This document shows positions 42,170 to 51,489 of a stretch of 64,000 nucleotides of DNA, one piece after another; the stretch's first letter is position 1, and each line of letters starts with the position of its first letter. The notes below the pieces were generated by a model. That model was not told the origin of the DNA. It made no database searches and worked only from the letters and a program-made list of their open reading frames with translations. The stretch comes from an uncultured Bacteroidota bacterium (lineage in GTDB: Bacteria > Bacteroidota > Bacteroidia > Chitinophagales > Chitinophagaceae): the NCBI GenBank assembly GCA_903839875.1, contig CAIMDZ010000013.1, positions 38,385-102,384 of the forward strand, written 5' to 3'. Made by a program: the position numbers and the translations under genes.

Positions 42170-43084
42170 TTACCTGAATTTCGAAGACCTTGGGCGGGAA
42201 GATCCGGGGCGATCAGCAGGTTCTGAATGGCGCCTTGATCCCATTGTAATAGTGATCCCTACATTAAAGCCCACGTTACTGAATGGTTGAGAATAGGCTG
42301 CCTGGTTGGCTCCGGCACTGTCAACTGTCGTGTTTTTACTGTAATTGACAGTCTGGGGGGAGCCGCCAACCATAGATAACGGGTAGGACTGGCCGTTCTC
42401 TGTAAATTTAGTCATTTGTTTCTGTTTGATATAAACCGACATGGAGAGCAGGCTAAGTTCGCCAAATATGCTTACGCGGTCATTAACTTTATATTGCACA
42501 CCTGCGGCGCCTGCAAAACCAAGGGAAAAACTGTTTTTGATCTTAAATGTAAAGTCATCAACAGTCAGCGCGCCTGTATTCGGGTCATTAGTCTGTATTT
42601 CGTCGTAGGTGATTTGGGTATTTAAAGGAATTGCCACACCAAACCGGGTGTAAATATTCCAGGGCGCTCCGCCTGATTGAACAACAATGGAAGGCATAAG
42701 CATAAGCGGTGAATTAGCATGCTGCACAAAACTCACGCTGCCGGGCACACCGCTTCCCAGTGTTACATTGCTCACGTTCAGGGTATATTTTTTGTTCGAT
42801 AAGCCTGCGTTGGCATCTAATTGAACACCCACATGCTCACTAACCATATATCCAAATCCCAACTGCCCCTGGAGGCCGGCAGAAAAAGATGCGCTTTTTA
42901 TGCTTGTTGCCTGGGTAGCGTTATTCAGGGTGCCATTATAGGGCTGGCCTGTACCATCAATCGTTTGCCCGGCCTGTGCAAAAGCATAGCCAAGTCCGGC
43001 ACGGAAATAAAATCCCTGCCCGAATGAATTAACTGATATTATTGACAGAAGGACTATTAACAGATGGATGCTTGGCTTTTTCAT
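42170..43084 (-). CDS. Outer-membrane beta-barrel protein
   Basis: This 304-residue protein has a signal peptide (IISVNSFGQG). Its strand pattern is typical of porin-like barrels: FYFRAGLGYAFAQ, FSAGLQGQLGFGYMVSEHVGVQLDANAG and VGFNVGITITMG. The barrel should end at ITITMGSRR; a basic tail of about 20 residues follows, which is unusual. The start at ATG 43084 is supported by a promoter core just upstream; a TTG at 43105 lies inside that core. Function unknown. Confidence 0.85.
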   Translation of the reverse strand: MKKPSIHLLIVLLSIISVNSFGQGFYFRAGLGYAFAQAGQTIDGTGQPYNGTLNNATQATSIKSASFSAGLQGQLGFGYMVSEHVGVQLDANAGLSNKKYTLNVSNVTLGSGVPGSVSFVQHANSPLMLMPSIVVQSGGAPWNIYTRFGVAIPLNTQITYDEIQTNDPNTGALTVDDFTFKIKNSFSLGFAGAAGVQYKVNDRVSIFGELSLLSMSVYIKQKQMTKFTENGQSYPLSMVGGSPQTVNYSKNTTVDSAGANQAAYSQPFSNVGFNVGITITMGSRRHSEPADRPGSSRPRSSKFR

Positions 43085-43102
43085 TTTGCTTCTTTGGAAG
43101 GG

Positions 43103-43110
43103 CAAAGGTA
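43103..43110 (-). promoter_or_regulatory. TACCTTTG promoter core for the barrel gene
   Basis: Exact TAnnTTTG on the minus strand, 18 bp from ATG 43084. Confidence 0.7.
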
Positions 43111-43187
43111 TATCTTTTTAAAAAGCAATGATATTGAACTATATTTATTGCATAGATTACGATTAACCCACTCGAAATTAAAACCTT

Positions 43188-43646
43188 ATGGAAGAAAATA
43201 CCGTTTCCTCCGTCTTCGATGAACTGGCACAAGAGCAGCCATTGTTTGAATATGCAACCACCGGCCAGCGGTTCGTAAATTTTTTGATGGACCTGATAGT
43301 CTATATTGTTTTCAGCATAATTGTGTTTATCGTACTCACAATTTTCTTTTCTGAAAATGGTTCGTTTGTTATTCTAGGGTGGTGGTCGGTGCTGTATACG
43401 ATGGCCTGTTATTTCACAGTTACGTTCCTGATGGAAGGCATTTTAAAAGGCAAATCGGTGGGGAAATTTGTAACCGGCACGAGGGCAGTCAGGCAAGACC
43501 TTAGTGCGATAACCTGGAAAGACGCATTATTGAGGTCGTTATGCCGGTTGATACCGATAGAGCCGCTGAGCGGCCTGGGTGGCAGCCCCTGGCACGATAA
43601 CTTCACTAAAACATTTGTAATAAAAAACCGGATGCAGCAACTGTAG
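43188..43646 (+). CDS. RDD-family membrane protein
   Basis: This 152-residue protein has the RDD start ATTGQRFVNFLMDLIVY, with the Arg and Asp in the first membrane helix. Two more helices follow (IIVFIVLTIFF and VLYTMACYFTVTFL). The segment LKGKSVGKFVTGTRAVRQD after the second helix is also typical. Some RDD proteins act as sodium/proton antiporters; most are unassigned. It is divergent from the barrel gene. Confidence 0.88.
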   Translation: MEENTVSSVFDELAQEQPLFEYATTGQRFVNFLMDLIVYIVFSIIVFIVLTIFFSENGSFVILGWWSVLYTMACYFTVTFLMEGILKGKSVGKFVTGTRAVRQDLSAITWKDALLRSLCRLIPIEPLSGLGGSPWHDNFTKTFVIKNRMQQL

Positions 43647-43677
43647 GTCGCGGCATCCGGCAGGTATTATTCTGGTC

Positions 43678-44967
43678 TTACTTCTTCATCGCAGCTTCAA
43701 TCTCCTCTACAGTTATTGGTATGCCTTTAAAGAGGTCCTGGTTGCCGGTCTTGGTTATCCATATATTGTTCTCGATACGGATGCCCATTTTTTCTTCCTC
43801 TATATAAATACCGGGCTCAATGGTGAACAGCATGCCTTCTTTGATGGTATCCATGTAAGACCCAACATCGTGCACTGCTATACCCAGGAAGTGGGTAACG
43901 CCGTGATAAAAATATTTCTTGAAGGCAGGATTGTCGGGGTCTTGTTTTTTAATATCTTCTTTGGTAATGAGGCCGATCTTCAGCAGTTGCATTTCCATTT
44001 CCTGGTTGATGCTTTTCACATAATCCTGGAACTGCAGGCCTGGCTTCAATATTTTTTTACCGTGGTTGTGTACGGCAAGGCAGGCATTATACACCTCCGC
44101 CTGGCGCTTGGCGAACTTACCATTTACCGGTACAGTGCGGGTGAGGTCGGCATTATAGTTGCCGTATTCAGCGCCGAAGTCCATCAATACCAGTTCGCCG
44201 CTTTTGCATTCCTGGTTGTTTTCTTCGTAATGCAGTGTACGGGCTCTGTCGCCACTGGCAATGATGCAGCCATAAGCATGGCCCGTAGCGCGGTTCCGCA
44301 GGAATTCATGGGTAAGTTCTGCCTCTATCTCATATTCCATCACACCGGGCTTAATGAATTTAAGCACACGGGTGAGCGCTTTGTGGGTTATGTCTATGGC
44401 CACCTTGGTTAAATCTATTTCTTCCTTCGTTTTCACACAGCGCAATTCTTTCATAATACGTGCAGCGCGCTCGTAATGATGAACAGGATACTTCTTCATC
44501 AGCTCATGAACAAAGAAAAGGTCGGTGCGATAAAGCTCTGTATCGAGGCGGTTGTGCTCGTTGGAGTTCAGATACACGGTATCAGCGGTGTTCATCATCA
44601 CCTGTATCATGGTATCAAACCCTTCCAGCCACTGTACATTTTTTATGCCTGATATTGCAGTGCCTTCCTCCTTGCGCAGCTTGTGGCCAACCCATTTCTC
44701 CAGCAGTTCATTGGGCTTGAGGAGCACCAGTACCTCTCGTAAATTTTTATCGGGGTTATCAGGGTAAAGCACTACAATAGTTTTTTCCTGCACCACGCCA
44801 CTCAGCCAAAGTACATCGGCATCGGGTTTGTAACCGTAAGTGCCATCCCCGCTTTTAGGGAACACAGGGCTGCATGGAAAAATAGCAACTGAGTTCGGCT
44901 TCATTTTCTTAATAAAACGCTGCCTGTTCTGCTCGTATAATTTTGAGGAAATTGGTAGATATTTCAT
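43678..44967 (-). CDS. Xaa-Pro aminopeptidase (aminopeptidase P type)
   Basis: This 429-residue M24 metallopeptidase removes N-terminal residues ahead of proline. The N-terminal domain has FPCSPVFPKSGDGTYGYKPDADVLWLSG. The metal ligands are visible: Asp pair in LMDFGAEYGNYNADLTRT, His in HGVTHFLGIAVHD, and Glu in FTIEPGIYIEE and MGIRIENN. Length fits PepP. It stands alone on the minus strand. Confidence 0.95.
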   Translation of the reverse strand: MKYLPISSKLYEQNRQRFIKKMKPNSVAIFPCSPVFPKSGDGTYGYKPDADVLWLSGVVQEKTIVVLYPDNPDKNLREVLVLLKPNELLEKWVGHKLRKEEGTAISGIKNVQWLEGFDTMIQVMMNTADTVYLNSNEHNRLDTELYRTDLFFVHELMKKYPVHHYERAARIMKELRCVKTKEEIDLTKVAIDITHKALTRVLKFIKPGVMEYEIEAELTHEFLRNRATGHAYGCIIASGDRARTLHYEENNQECKSGELVLMDFGAEYGNYNADLTRTVPVNGKFAKRQAEVYNACLAVHNHGKKILKPGLQFQDYVKSINQEMEMQLLKIGLITKEDIKKQDPDNPAFKKYFYHGVTHFLGIAVHDVGSYMDTIKEGMLFTIEPGIYIEEEKMGIRIENNIWITKTGNQDLFKGIPITVEEIEAAMKK

Positions 44968-45038
44968 TGTATTTGGATTAATTTGAGGGTGTGAAGGTAA
45001 TGAAACGGTATAAATAAGTGAATGACGGGGAGTGGGAA

Positions 45039-45240
45039 TTAAGAGGGGATAGTTGGGGCAAAGATCATTTCCAAGGCACTTTCCAGTTTTGTTATCGTTT
45101 CTATCATAAGATTTTCGGTACCTTTTACAATTTTGCTAATCTGATGCGGCGATACATCCATAAGAACGCCACCATCACTCCCATTTCACCCGCTGATAAC
45201 CCCCACTCACCTACTTCCATTCCAATTTTACCGAAATAAA
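45039..45240 (-). pseudogene. Frameshifted HTH (XRE) fragment
   Basis: The minus strand encodes DVSPHQISKIVKGTENLMI and ETITKLESALEM in one frame, ending at a TAA at 45039. The preceding GLSAGEMGV lies in another frame. Together they read like an XRE-type antitoxin DNA-binding domain broken by a frameshift. Neither piece alone makes a full protein. It lies between pepP-like and TonB-receptor genes. Confidence 0.6.
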
Positions 45241-45264
45241 GTTTTATATATTTCAGTAACCTTA

Positions 45265-45272
45265 TAGATTTG
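45265..45272 (+). promoter_or_regulatory. TAGATTTG promoter core for the TonB receptor
   Basis: Exact TAnnTTTG plus C, 21 bp ahead of ATG 45294. It excludes the TTG start at 45270. Confidence 0.75.
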
Positions 45273-45293
45273 CGACATAATCACACAGCACAT

Positions 45294-47501
45294 ATGATTC
45301 GACAAATACTTTTAGGCGCTTTAGTGTTCCTGACGACATCGGCAGGCGCCCAGTATAAAATAAGCGGAACTGTAAAAGACGATAAGAACATGCCGGTAAA
45401 GGGTGCAAATGTGTACCTCGAAAACACCATTGATGGCGCTACTACTGACAGCATGGGCATTTTTAAATTCACTACTTCAGAAAAGGGCAACCAGACGCTG
45501 GTGGCATCAGAGGTGAGCCATGAGCAAGCAGGTCAGCCCCTTGTAATTACCGGGGATATTGGTGGAATTGTAATTCTACTGAAGGCAAACAAGGCACACG
45601 ACCTGGATGCCGTAGTGATTACTGCAGGCTCGTTTGATGCATCAACCGACAAAACCAAGACTGTGTTAAAGCCGCTTGATATTGTGACCACTGCAGGGGC
45701 CAATGCAGACGTAGTAAAGGCAATAGAAATGCTGCCGGGAACCCAGAAAACGGGAGCAGATAACGGTATGTTTGTAAGAGGAGGTGATGCCAGTGAGGCG
45801 GCGATAGTTGTTGACGAAATGGTGGTGCAGAATGCATTTTTCAGCGGCCCTCCGGGGGTATCCACGCGCAGCAGGTTTGGTGCATTCAATTACCAGGGCA
45901 TTTCCTTTAGCAGCGGCGGTTACAGCGCCCGTTACGGGCAGGCACTGTCAAGCGTGCTGGAGCTGAACACCACAGATCTTGCCGATAAAAGCACGATAAA
46001 CATGGGAGTGAATATGGCCGGCATTTATGCATCGGGTGTAAAGAGGTGGAAGAACGCCAGCCTGGATGTGGGTGGTAATTATACCAATACCACTCCGTTC
46101 TTCAGCCTGGCAAAGACAAACTTTGATTTTTATAACGCTCCTACAGGTGGCAGCGGTAACTTAAGGTATGTGTGGAAACCCAATAAAAAGGGCATACTGA
46201 AAGTTGGGCTGAATGCAAACTTCAGCGGCAGCGGAATAAAGATACCCAACTCGAATACTGTGGACACAACAGCCGCAAATCCGTTTGCCGGTTTGGGCGA
46301 CACCGTGAAGTTCAAAACAAACGACCAGTATTACTACAGCAATGTATCTTACAAGCAGTTCTTTAAGGATAAGTTTATGTTGTACACGGCAGCGTCTTAC
46401 AGCCTTGACAAAACAGATAACCGGTTTGCTACTATCCCAATGACGGAACAAGACCACAGGGCGCAGTTCCGCATCGAGGGCAAAGACTACATCACCACTC
46501 GTATGAACCTGCTGCTGGGAACCGACGTGCAGAGCTATGGTATAGAAAAGACATTCAGTAAATACCGCGACAGCAAGTTTACAGAAACCATTGTATCGGG
46601 CTATACCGAACTCGAATGGACGCCTATTAATATGCTTGCCATTCGTCCGGGACTGAGGTACGAGCACAGCACATTGCCCGAAAAAGATGTGCTGGCACCG
46701 CGTCTGTCGCTGGCTATTAAGACCGGCAAACATACCCAGGCATCGCTGGCGGGTGGCGTATTTTACCAGAACGCAGATAACAATTATTTGCTTTACGGCT
46801 ACCAGCCCAACATGCAAATGGCAACCCACTATATTGCCAACTGGCAGTACAGCCAGAATGACCGCGTGCTGCGCCTTGAGGCCTACTACAAAAAATACAA
46901 CAAGCTTACACTGGAGCATGATACTACCTACGACCCTAACTTATATCGCTTCTACTTTTCTCAACCCGATAACACTGGCAGTGGTTACGCACAGGGTATT
47001 GAGCTGTTCTGGCGCGATAAGAAGACGTTCAAGAACCTTGATTACTGGATTACATACAGCTACATTGATTCTAAGCGTAAGTATGGTAATTATCCCTTCG
47101 AGGCTACGCCTGCTTTTGTTGCAACACACAACCTGAATGTAGTGACCAAATACTTTGCAGAAGACTGGAAAACCAATTTCAGCCTCACCTATAGCTACGC
47201 CAGCGGAAGGCCCTATTACAATCCGAACAGGCCATTGGACGCAGCAAACTTCATGAGCGACAGAACTGCGCCCTTCAACAACCTAGCTATTGCCGTGGCA
47301 TGGCTGCACACTTTCGGAAAATGGTTCACAGTGTTCTATGTAAGCATAGATAATGTAACAAATGAGCACAATGTTTTCGGATACAGGTACCTTGCAAATG
47401 GCTCTGGTTACACTCAAAGCCCTGTCGTCCCGGCACTCTACCGTTCCATATTTTTCGGGGTGAATATGTCGCTGACACAGTTTTCGAAGGACGAGTTGTA
47501 A
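45294..47501 (+). CDS. TonB-dependent receptor with carboxypeptidase-like N-terminal domain
   Basis: This 735-residue outer-membrane receptor imports a ligand using TonB energy. After the signal peptide (TSAGAQ) comes a CarboxypepD_reg-like domain (ISGTVKDDKNMPVKGANVYLENT). A plug domain follows (VVKAIEMLPGTQKTGADNGMFVRGG). The rest is a long barrel ending in IFFGVNMSLTQF. No SusD partner is adjacent, so it is not a standard polysaccharide-utilisation pair; iron, cofactor or peptide uptake are possible. Confidence 0.92.
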   Translation: MIRQILLGALVFLTTSAGAQYKISGTVKDDKNMPVKGANVYLENTIDGATTDSMGIFKFTTSEKGNQTLVASEVSHEQAGQPLVITGDIGGIVILLKANKAHDLDAVVITAGSFDASTDKTKTVLKPLDIVTTAGANADVVKAIEMLPGTQKTGADNGMFVRGGDASEAAIVVDEMVVQNAFFSGPPGVSTRSRFGAFNYQGISFSSGGYSARYGQALSSVLELNTTDLADKSTINMGVNMAGIYASGVKRWKNASLDVGGNYTNTTPFFSLAKTNFDFYNAPTGGSGNLRYVWKPNKKGILKVGLNANFSGSGIKIPNSNTVDTTAANPFAGLGDTVKFKTNDQYYYSNVSYKQFFKDKFMLYTAASYSLDKTDNRFATIPMTEQDHRAQFRIEGKDYITTRMNLLLGTDVQSYGIEKTFSKYRDSKFTETIVSGYTELEWTPINMLAIRPGLRYEHSTLPEKDVLAPRLSLAIKTGKHTQASLAGGVFYQNADNNYLLYGYQPNMQMATHYIANWQYSQNDRVLRLEAYYKKYNKLTLEHDTTYDPNLYRFYFSQPDNTGSGYAQGIELFWRDKKTFKNLDYWITYSYIDSKRKYGNYPFEATPAFVATHNLNVVTKYFAEDWKTNFSLTYSYASGRPYYNPNRPLDAANFMSDRTAPFNNLAIAVAWLHTFGKWFTVFYVSIDNVTNEHNVFGYRYLANGSGYTQSPVVPALYRSIFFGVNMSLTQFSKDEL

Positions 47502-47502
47502 A

Positions 47503-47535
47503 GCCTCTCCCGGCCTTTCCAAAGGAGAGGTGAGG
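47503..47535. repeat. REP-like repeat (kmo family)
   Basis: GCCTCTCCCGGCC with a CTTTCCAAAGGAGAGG hairpin, right after the TonB-receptor stop. Confidence 0.7.
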
Positions 47536-47601
47536 TGGAATGAGTTGCGTAGATCTTATTAATAAAGCGATTTCAAAAACAAAAAACATAAATTTTAAAC
47601 A

Positions 47602-48252
47602 ATGAAAAAGATCATTTTTATGGGTGCGATGGCGCTTGCTACTTTCACTACACAGGCACAGGATTTTAAAACCGTGCTGGAGAAAACGTTTACGGCATTT
47701 GACACTACATGGAATCCGGCATCACAGATCGAGCAAAGCAACAAACTGTCGCTGATTGCAAAGAAATGGGATAACGAATGGGTGGCGCATTATTACGCCG
47801 CCTATAGCAAAGCGGTTCTCTGCTACCAGGAGAAAGACGCTGCAAAAAAAGACGCCTATCTTGATGAGGCTGAGAAAGAATTGAAGGATGCCGTAAGTAT
47901 TCTAAAAAAAGATAATGATGAAACTTTTGTATTGGCCGCCATGATTGCCAATGCGAGGATGATCGTTGACCCGGCTACCCGCTGGGCTAAATACAACGCC
48001 ATCTTTAAAGAAAAACTTGAAAGCGCAAAAGACCTTAACTCCGACAACCCAAGGATGTACTACCTGCAGGGTACAACTAAGTTCCACACGCCAAAGGCAT
48101 ACGGCGGCGGCAAAAAAGCGGCACAGCCTTATTTCGAAAAAGCACAGGGTTTATTTACAAAAGAAGCAGGTAAAGATATAACCATGCCACACTGGGGAAA
48201 CAACAATAATGAATACTTCCTCAAACAGTGTAAAGAGGGTGATAAGGAATAG
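47602..48252 (+). CDS. Exported helical-repeat protein of unknown function
   Basis: This 216-residue protein has a signal peptide (ALATFTTQAQ) and a helical mature part that looks like degenerate TPR repeats: WVAHYYAAYSKAVLCYQEKDAAKKDAYLDEAEKEL and KKAAQPYFEKAQGLFTKEAG are examples. The pattern resembles a conserved Bacteroidota family near TonB receptors. It probably shares the transcript of the receptor 100 bp upstream. Function unknown. Confidence 0.75.
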   Translation: MKKIIFMGAMALATFTTQAQDFKTVLEKTFTAFDTTWNPASQIEQSNKLSLIAKKWDNEWVAHYYAAYSKAVLCYQEKDAAKKDAYLDEAEKELKDAVSILKKDNDETFVLAAMIANARMIVDPATRWAKYNAIFKEKLESAKDLNSDNPRMYYLQGTTKFHTPKAYGGGKKAAQPYFEKAQGLFTKEAGKDITMPHWGNNNNEYFLKQCKEGDKE

Positions 48253-48599
48253 TTGAATATCAGGGAGTTAAACTGTTGGCACGATTGTATTAGTACCATA
48301 GCGTAATAGTTGAAAAAGTGAATTATATAACTACTAACATTCCTCTCTAGTGAATCTTCTTGATTTTCCCACCTCAGGGCCTGGCGCAAAAGCATCAGGC
48401 CCTGAATATTTATAGCCCATGTCCCCCTAAATGGGGACCTGCTATAAAGCACCATCTGAATTCCAGGCGTCTGGAATACTACCTAACTATTTTGAAAGAT
48501 GTTGTGAGCCAAATCAAACCTGATAAGCTGAGCCCATATTCACAAGTGAAGCCCCGGAACAAGGTCCCGATCCTTCGGGAGGGGTTTGGGGTTTTTTCC
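48253..48599. other. Gap with one dispersed repeat, no gene seen
   Basis: An open frame continues upstream of the PaaE start, but the promoter core and family alignment place the real start at 48618. The CCCGAT/CGGG repeat lies at 48548-48593. Confidence 0.65.
48548..48593. repeat. CCCGAT..CGGG dispersed repeat, inverted copy
   Basis: GAAGCCCCGGAAC and GGGAGGGGTTTGGGG match the reverse complement of 31563-31612. It ends 6 bp before the paaE promoter core. Confidence 0.7.
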
Positions 48600-48607
48600 T
48601 ATCTTTG
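48600..48607 (+). promoter_or_regulatory. TATCTTTG promoter core for the PaaE-like gene
   Basis: Exact TAnnTTTG plus C, 10 bp ahead of ATG 48618. Confidence 0.7.
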
Positions 48608-48617
48608 CACACATTTT

Positions 48618-49703
48618 ATGTCTGCGCTTAAATTTTACCCTTTAAAAGTTAAGGATGTTCGTCCCGAAACGGCTGATTGCGTTTCCGTTTCGCTGGAAGT
48701 GCCTGGCGAACTATCAGAAGTTTTTCGTTTCGCACCCGGCCAGTACCTGACCTTTCGCAGGCATTTTAATAATGATGAGATACGGCGCTCCTATTCTATC
48801 TGCACAAGCCCTAAGGATGGTGAACTTCGCGTAGCCATTAAAAAAGTGGACGAGGGTAAGTTCTCTACTTACGCTCATGGCACTTTGAAAGCAGGTGAAA
48901 TTCTGGAAGTAATGCCCCCTATGGGCAACTTCATTATTAAGAACACTGAAAAGAAGTCGAAAGAATATCTTGCCTTTGCTGCCGGAAGCGGAATAACACC
49001 CATAATGAGTATTCTGAAATCGGTACTGGAAGATGAACCGGATAGCAACTTTACACTCATTTACGGCAACCGTTCCAAAAACAGTATCATCTTCCGCGAA
49101 ACGATTGAGGCGCTAAAGAATAAATACATGCTGCGGTTTAGGGTGTACCATGTATTAAGCCGGGAGTACATGGAAATTCCTTTGTTCAGCGGACGCATAG
49201 ATGCTGAAAAATGCGCCGAGTTCTGCAAAACACTTATTGACGTAAACAGCATTGATGAAGCCTTCATCTGCGGACCTGAGGAGATGATATTGTCAGTCCG
49301 GCAGAAATTAATAGAACTGGGAATGCCCTCAGGTAACGTTCATATCGAGTTATTCACTTCTCCCGGCCAGCCCAAAACCAACCATGAAAAATGGGTAACG
49401 AAACACAAAGAGAAGGGGCCCAAAAGCAAAGTAAGTATCACACTAGACGGCGTCACCTTTGATATGGAGGTAGGCTTCAACGACGAAAGCATACTGGATG
49501 CCGCCCTCAAAAACGGCGCCGATCTGCCCTATGCGTGCAAAGGCGGCGTGTGCTGCACCTGCCGCGCCAAAGTAATAGAAGGCGAAGTAGAAATGGAAGT
49601 AAACTACGCCCTCGAGCACGATGAAGTAGCAAAGGGTTACATTCTAACCTGCCAGTCACATCCCCGTACAGAAAGAGTGGTGATTGATTTTGATGCAAGG
49701 TGA
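48618..49703 (+). CDS. paaE: PaaE-like ferredoxin reductase / oxygenase reductase subunit
   Basis: This 361-residue electron-transfer protein has an FAD domain (RRSYSICTSP near residue 56), an NAD(P) domain (AFAAGSGITPIMSIL) and a C-terminal plant-type 2Fe-2S domain (YACKGGVCCTC, then LTCQSH). The layout matches PaaE of phenylacetyl-CoA epoxidase and related oxygenase reductases. No paaABC genes are nearby, so its partner is elsewhere or different. ATG 48618 follows a promoter core; earlier in-frame codons read through repeats. Confidence 0.88.
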   Translation: MSALKFYPLKVKDVRPETADCVSVSLEVPGELSEVFRFAPGQYLTFRRHFNNDEIRRSYSICTSPKDGELRVAIKKVDEGKFSTYAHGTLKAGEILEVMPPMGNFIIKNTEKKSKEYLAFAAGSGITPIMSILKSVLEDEPDSNFTLIYGNRSKNSIIFRETIEALKNKYMLRFRVYHVLSREYMEIPLFSGRIDAEKCAEFCKTLIDVNSIDEAFICGPEEMILSVRQKLIELGMPSGNVHIELFTSPGQPKTNHEKWVTKHKEKGPKSKVSITLDGVTFDMEVGFNDESILDAALKNGADLPYACKGGVCCTCRAKVIEGEVEMEVNYALEHDEVAKGYILTCQSHPRTERVVIDFDAR

Positions 49704-49952
49704 GTGATCAGGAAACCTAATGGTGTATTTTCATAATAAAAACTGCATCTCCGCCAAATTCTTTCCCAACCTGCTATACCCTTGAGGTTCCGTCCCAACT
49801 GAATTGCAGAAAGCTTTTTATTACCCTTGATTTATTAATTTGGTCAAAAGAAAGGAACGACGAACAATAGAAAAGAGTGTGTAAATTATCAAAACAGAAC
49901 GCAGACAATGAACTATCCAAACATTATGTTTCTTAAGTAATTTGTCATAACA

Positions 49953-50378
49953 CTAGTCGGCCATGTCGCAATATAAAGCGTGGGTACTGTCTTTGGCAAA
50001 AAGCAGGTAGTGAACCTCGGTAGATTGGGGCGTAATATCGGTGAGGTAGTAAATGGTATCTCCGAGCACATAAGGCTTCCACCAGTCCGGCTCCGCTCCT
50101 AATACGGTGCCATAATCCCGAGTGTCTGTCGCAGCGATATATAAAGAAATATAATACTGCATCCTCGCAATGCGCCGCAACTCGTTTGGGCAAGTCCTAA
50201 ATTCAAGCCATATACAGCAATCAAGGCGCGGCACCATCTGGTCTGTTGAGTTGATCACCTTCACACAATTTTCCGTTGGCTTGCCGAAAACAGCAGTATA
50301 TATATTGCTGCCGGAGCGGGAACAGGAGCAACAGGCCACTGCAATAAAAAGCAGGTATGGAAGCAGCTTTATTTTCAT
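49953..50378 (-). CDS. Hypothetical lipoprotein (first of a similar pair)
   Basis: This 141-residue protein has a lipoprotein signal (MKIKLLPYLLFIAVAC, with several Cys in ACCSCSRSG). The mature part contains several Cys and Trp (DCCIWLEFRTCPNEL, EPDWWKPYVLGDTIYYL). Its signal resembles that of the adjacent 50392-51066 gene (MKLHLLPCLLFITIAF), which suggests a common origin of at least that part. It lies 13 bp downstream of that gene. Function unknown. Confidence 0.65.
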   Translation of the reverse strand: MKIKLLPYLLFIAVACCSCSRSGSNIYTAVFGKPTENCVKVINSTDQMVPRLDCCIWLEFRTCPNELRRIARMQYYISLYIAATDTRDYGTVLGAEPDWWKPYVLGDTIYYLTDITPQSTEVHYLLFAKDSTHALYCDMAD

Positions 50379-50391
50379 TGCATAAAAGGGG

Positions 50392-51066
50392 TTACAGTTT
50401 CTGCATCGAGGCAATGATCTTTTTTGTGTCCTCAAATGGAATCATTTCAAAATTGTCTTTGCTTACAATATTATCCTGCGCAAGAAATTCGTCAATGCTC
50501 ATGTACACATATTTTGGGTAGGCAGCGGAGTCGCATTCAATCAGGTCTGTTATTGCACAGTTTTTGATTTTCTTACCCCAGCCCTCCGGATCGGTATAAA
50601 TGGAATCATCCACCGGTTCGTAAAAAAGACAGATGTTCCCTAAGGCCGAAGTAATGAAAATGGGATCGGAATAAGGTAAGTCGCCAAACTCAAAACGCGT
50701 TTCTATGATAAAGGCCTGTTTTTTACCATTCGCCAGTTTTTTGCTGTACAGAATAGTCACCGCTAAACTATCACTACTTAAGTTCTTACCGAGGTTAGCA
50801 TCAATATCTTCAACCGTAAATCCTTCGGGCAGCCACGTGGGTAACGGGATGGCGCATTTGCCGTTTGTGGATTTTTTCAATTTTGCCTGCTCTGCTGTAT
50901 CTAAATCAAATGGTATGCAATATTGTTCTTTGGTCCACAGCATCTGTTCCATTTGCTGTTTGGTAAAACCGGGAAATTTTTTCATTGCGGTTTTGACACT
51001 GGTGTCCTTGCATGAGCTAAAAGCAATTGTTATAAAAAGCAGGCATGGTAGCAGATGTAGTTTCAT
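50392..51066 (-). CDS. Hypothetical lipoprotein (second of the pair)
   Basis: This 224-residue protein has a lipoprotein signal with lipobox FSSC. The mature part is mixed alpha/beta, with PTWLPEGFTVEDIDANLGKN and IFITSALGNICLFYEP. I recognise no family. It is the upstream gene of the small lipoprotein unit; the DUF1801 gene lies 26 bp further upstream on the same strand. Confidence 0.7.
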   Translation of the reverse strand: MKLHLLPCLLFITIAFSSCKDTSVKTAMKKFPGFTKQQMEQMLWTKEQYCIPFDLDTAEQAKLKKSTNGKCAIPLPTWLPEGFTVEDIDANLGKNLSSDSLAVTILYSKKLANGKKQAFIIETRFEFGDLPYSDPIFITSALGNICLFYEPVDDSIYTDPEGWGKKIKNCAITDLIECDSAAYPKYVYMSIDEFLAQDNIVSKDNFEMIPFEDTKKIIASMQKL

Positions 51067-51092
51067 TGTGCCGGTTGTATGTTTAAAGGTAA

Positions 51093-51461
51093 CTACTTTT
51101 TCCCTTCTGCTTTTTTAAGGTTTTTCTTTACCTTGAATTTTACGATCTTAGCTATGAGCGCCAATGGCATCGGCTGGTCCAGCGGAAACTGAACGGAACC
51201 TCTTCCCTGTTTGTAAACCGACAGCGCATTGTCGAATTCTTCGATACCCATAGGTGTGGGGTAGAAACCAATATGGTTTTTAAATGCAGCGAAGTGTACC
51301 AGGTTGCCGTTGAGCACAAAAGTAGGGATAGCATACTTTATCGCCTCTGAGGCTTCGGGGGCAGCTTCGTGTATGGTGGTTCTGACTTCCTGCAGTTTGC
51401 TTTGAATGTCTTCGGGGAAACCCGATATGTATTCGTCAATATTTGCGGCGCTACGTTCCAT
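51093..51461 (-). CDS. DUF1801-family protein
   Basis: This 122-residue protein matches the DUF1801/YdhG fold: IDEYISGFPEDIQSKLQEVRTTIHEAAPEASEAIKY, then FAAFKNHIGFYPTPMGI and SVQFPLDQPMPLALIAKIV. The C-terminus is a Lys-rich helix. Family members are widespread small cytoplasmic proteins of unknown function. It may be the first gene of the lipoprotein unit. Confidence 0.9.
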   Translation of the reverse strand: MERSAANIDEYISGFPEDIQSKLQEVRTTIHEAAPEASEAIKYAIPTFVLNGNLVHFAAFKNHIGFYPTPMGIEEFDNALSVYKQGRGSVQFPLDQPMPLALIAKIVKFKVKKNLKKAEGKK

Positions 51462-51489
51462 AGACGTTGTTATTAATAGTTTAGTAAAG

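Noticed and set aside
45018..45239. Plus-strand 73-codon ORF
   Set aside because: It is antisense to the XRE-like fragment, starts ahead of no promoter or ribosome site, and has no family features.
46161..46919. 252-codon minus-strand ORF opposite the TonB receptor
   Set aside because: It is antisense to a clear receptor barrel with conserved features, and has no recognisable domain.
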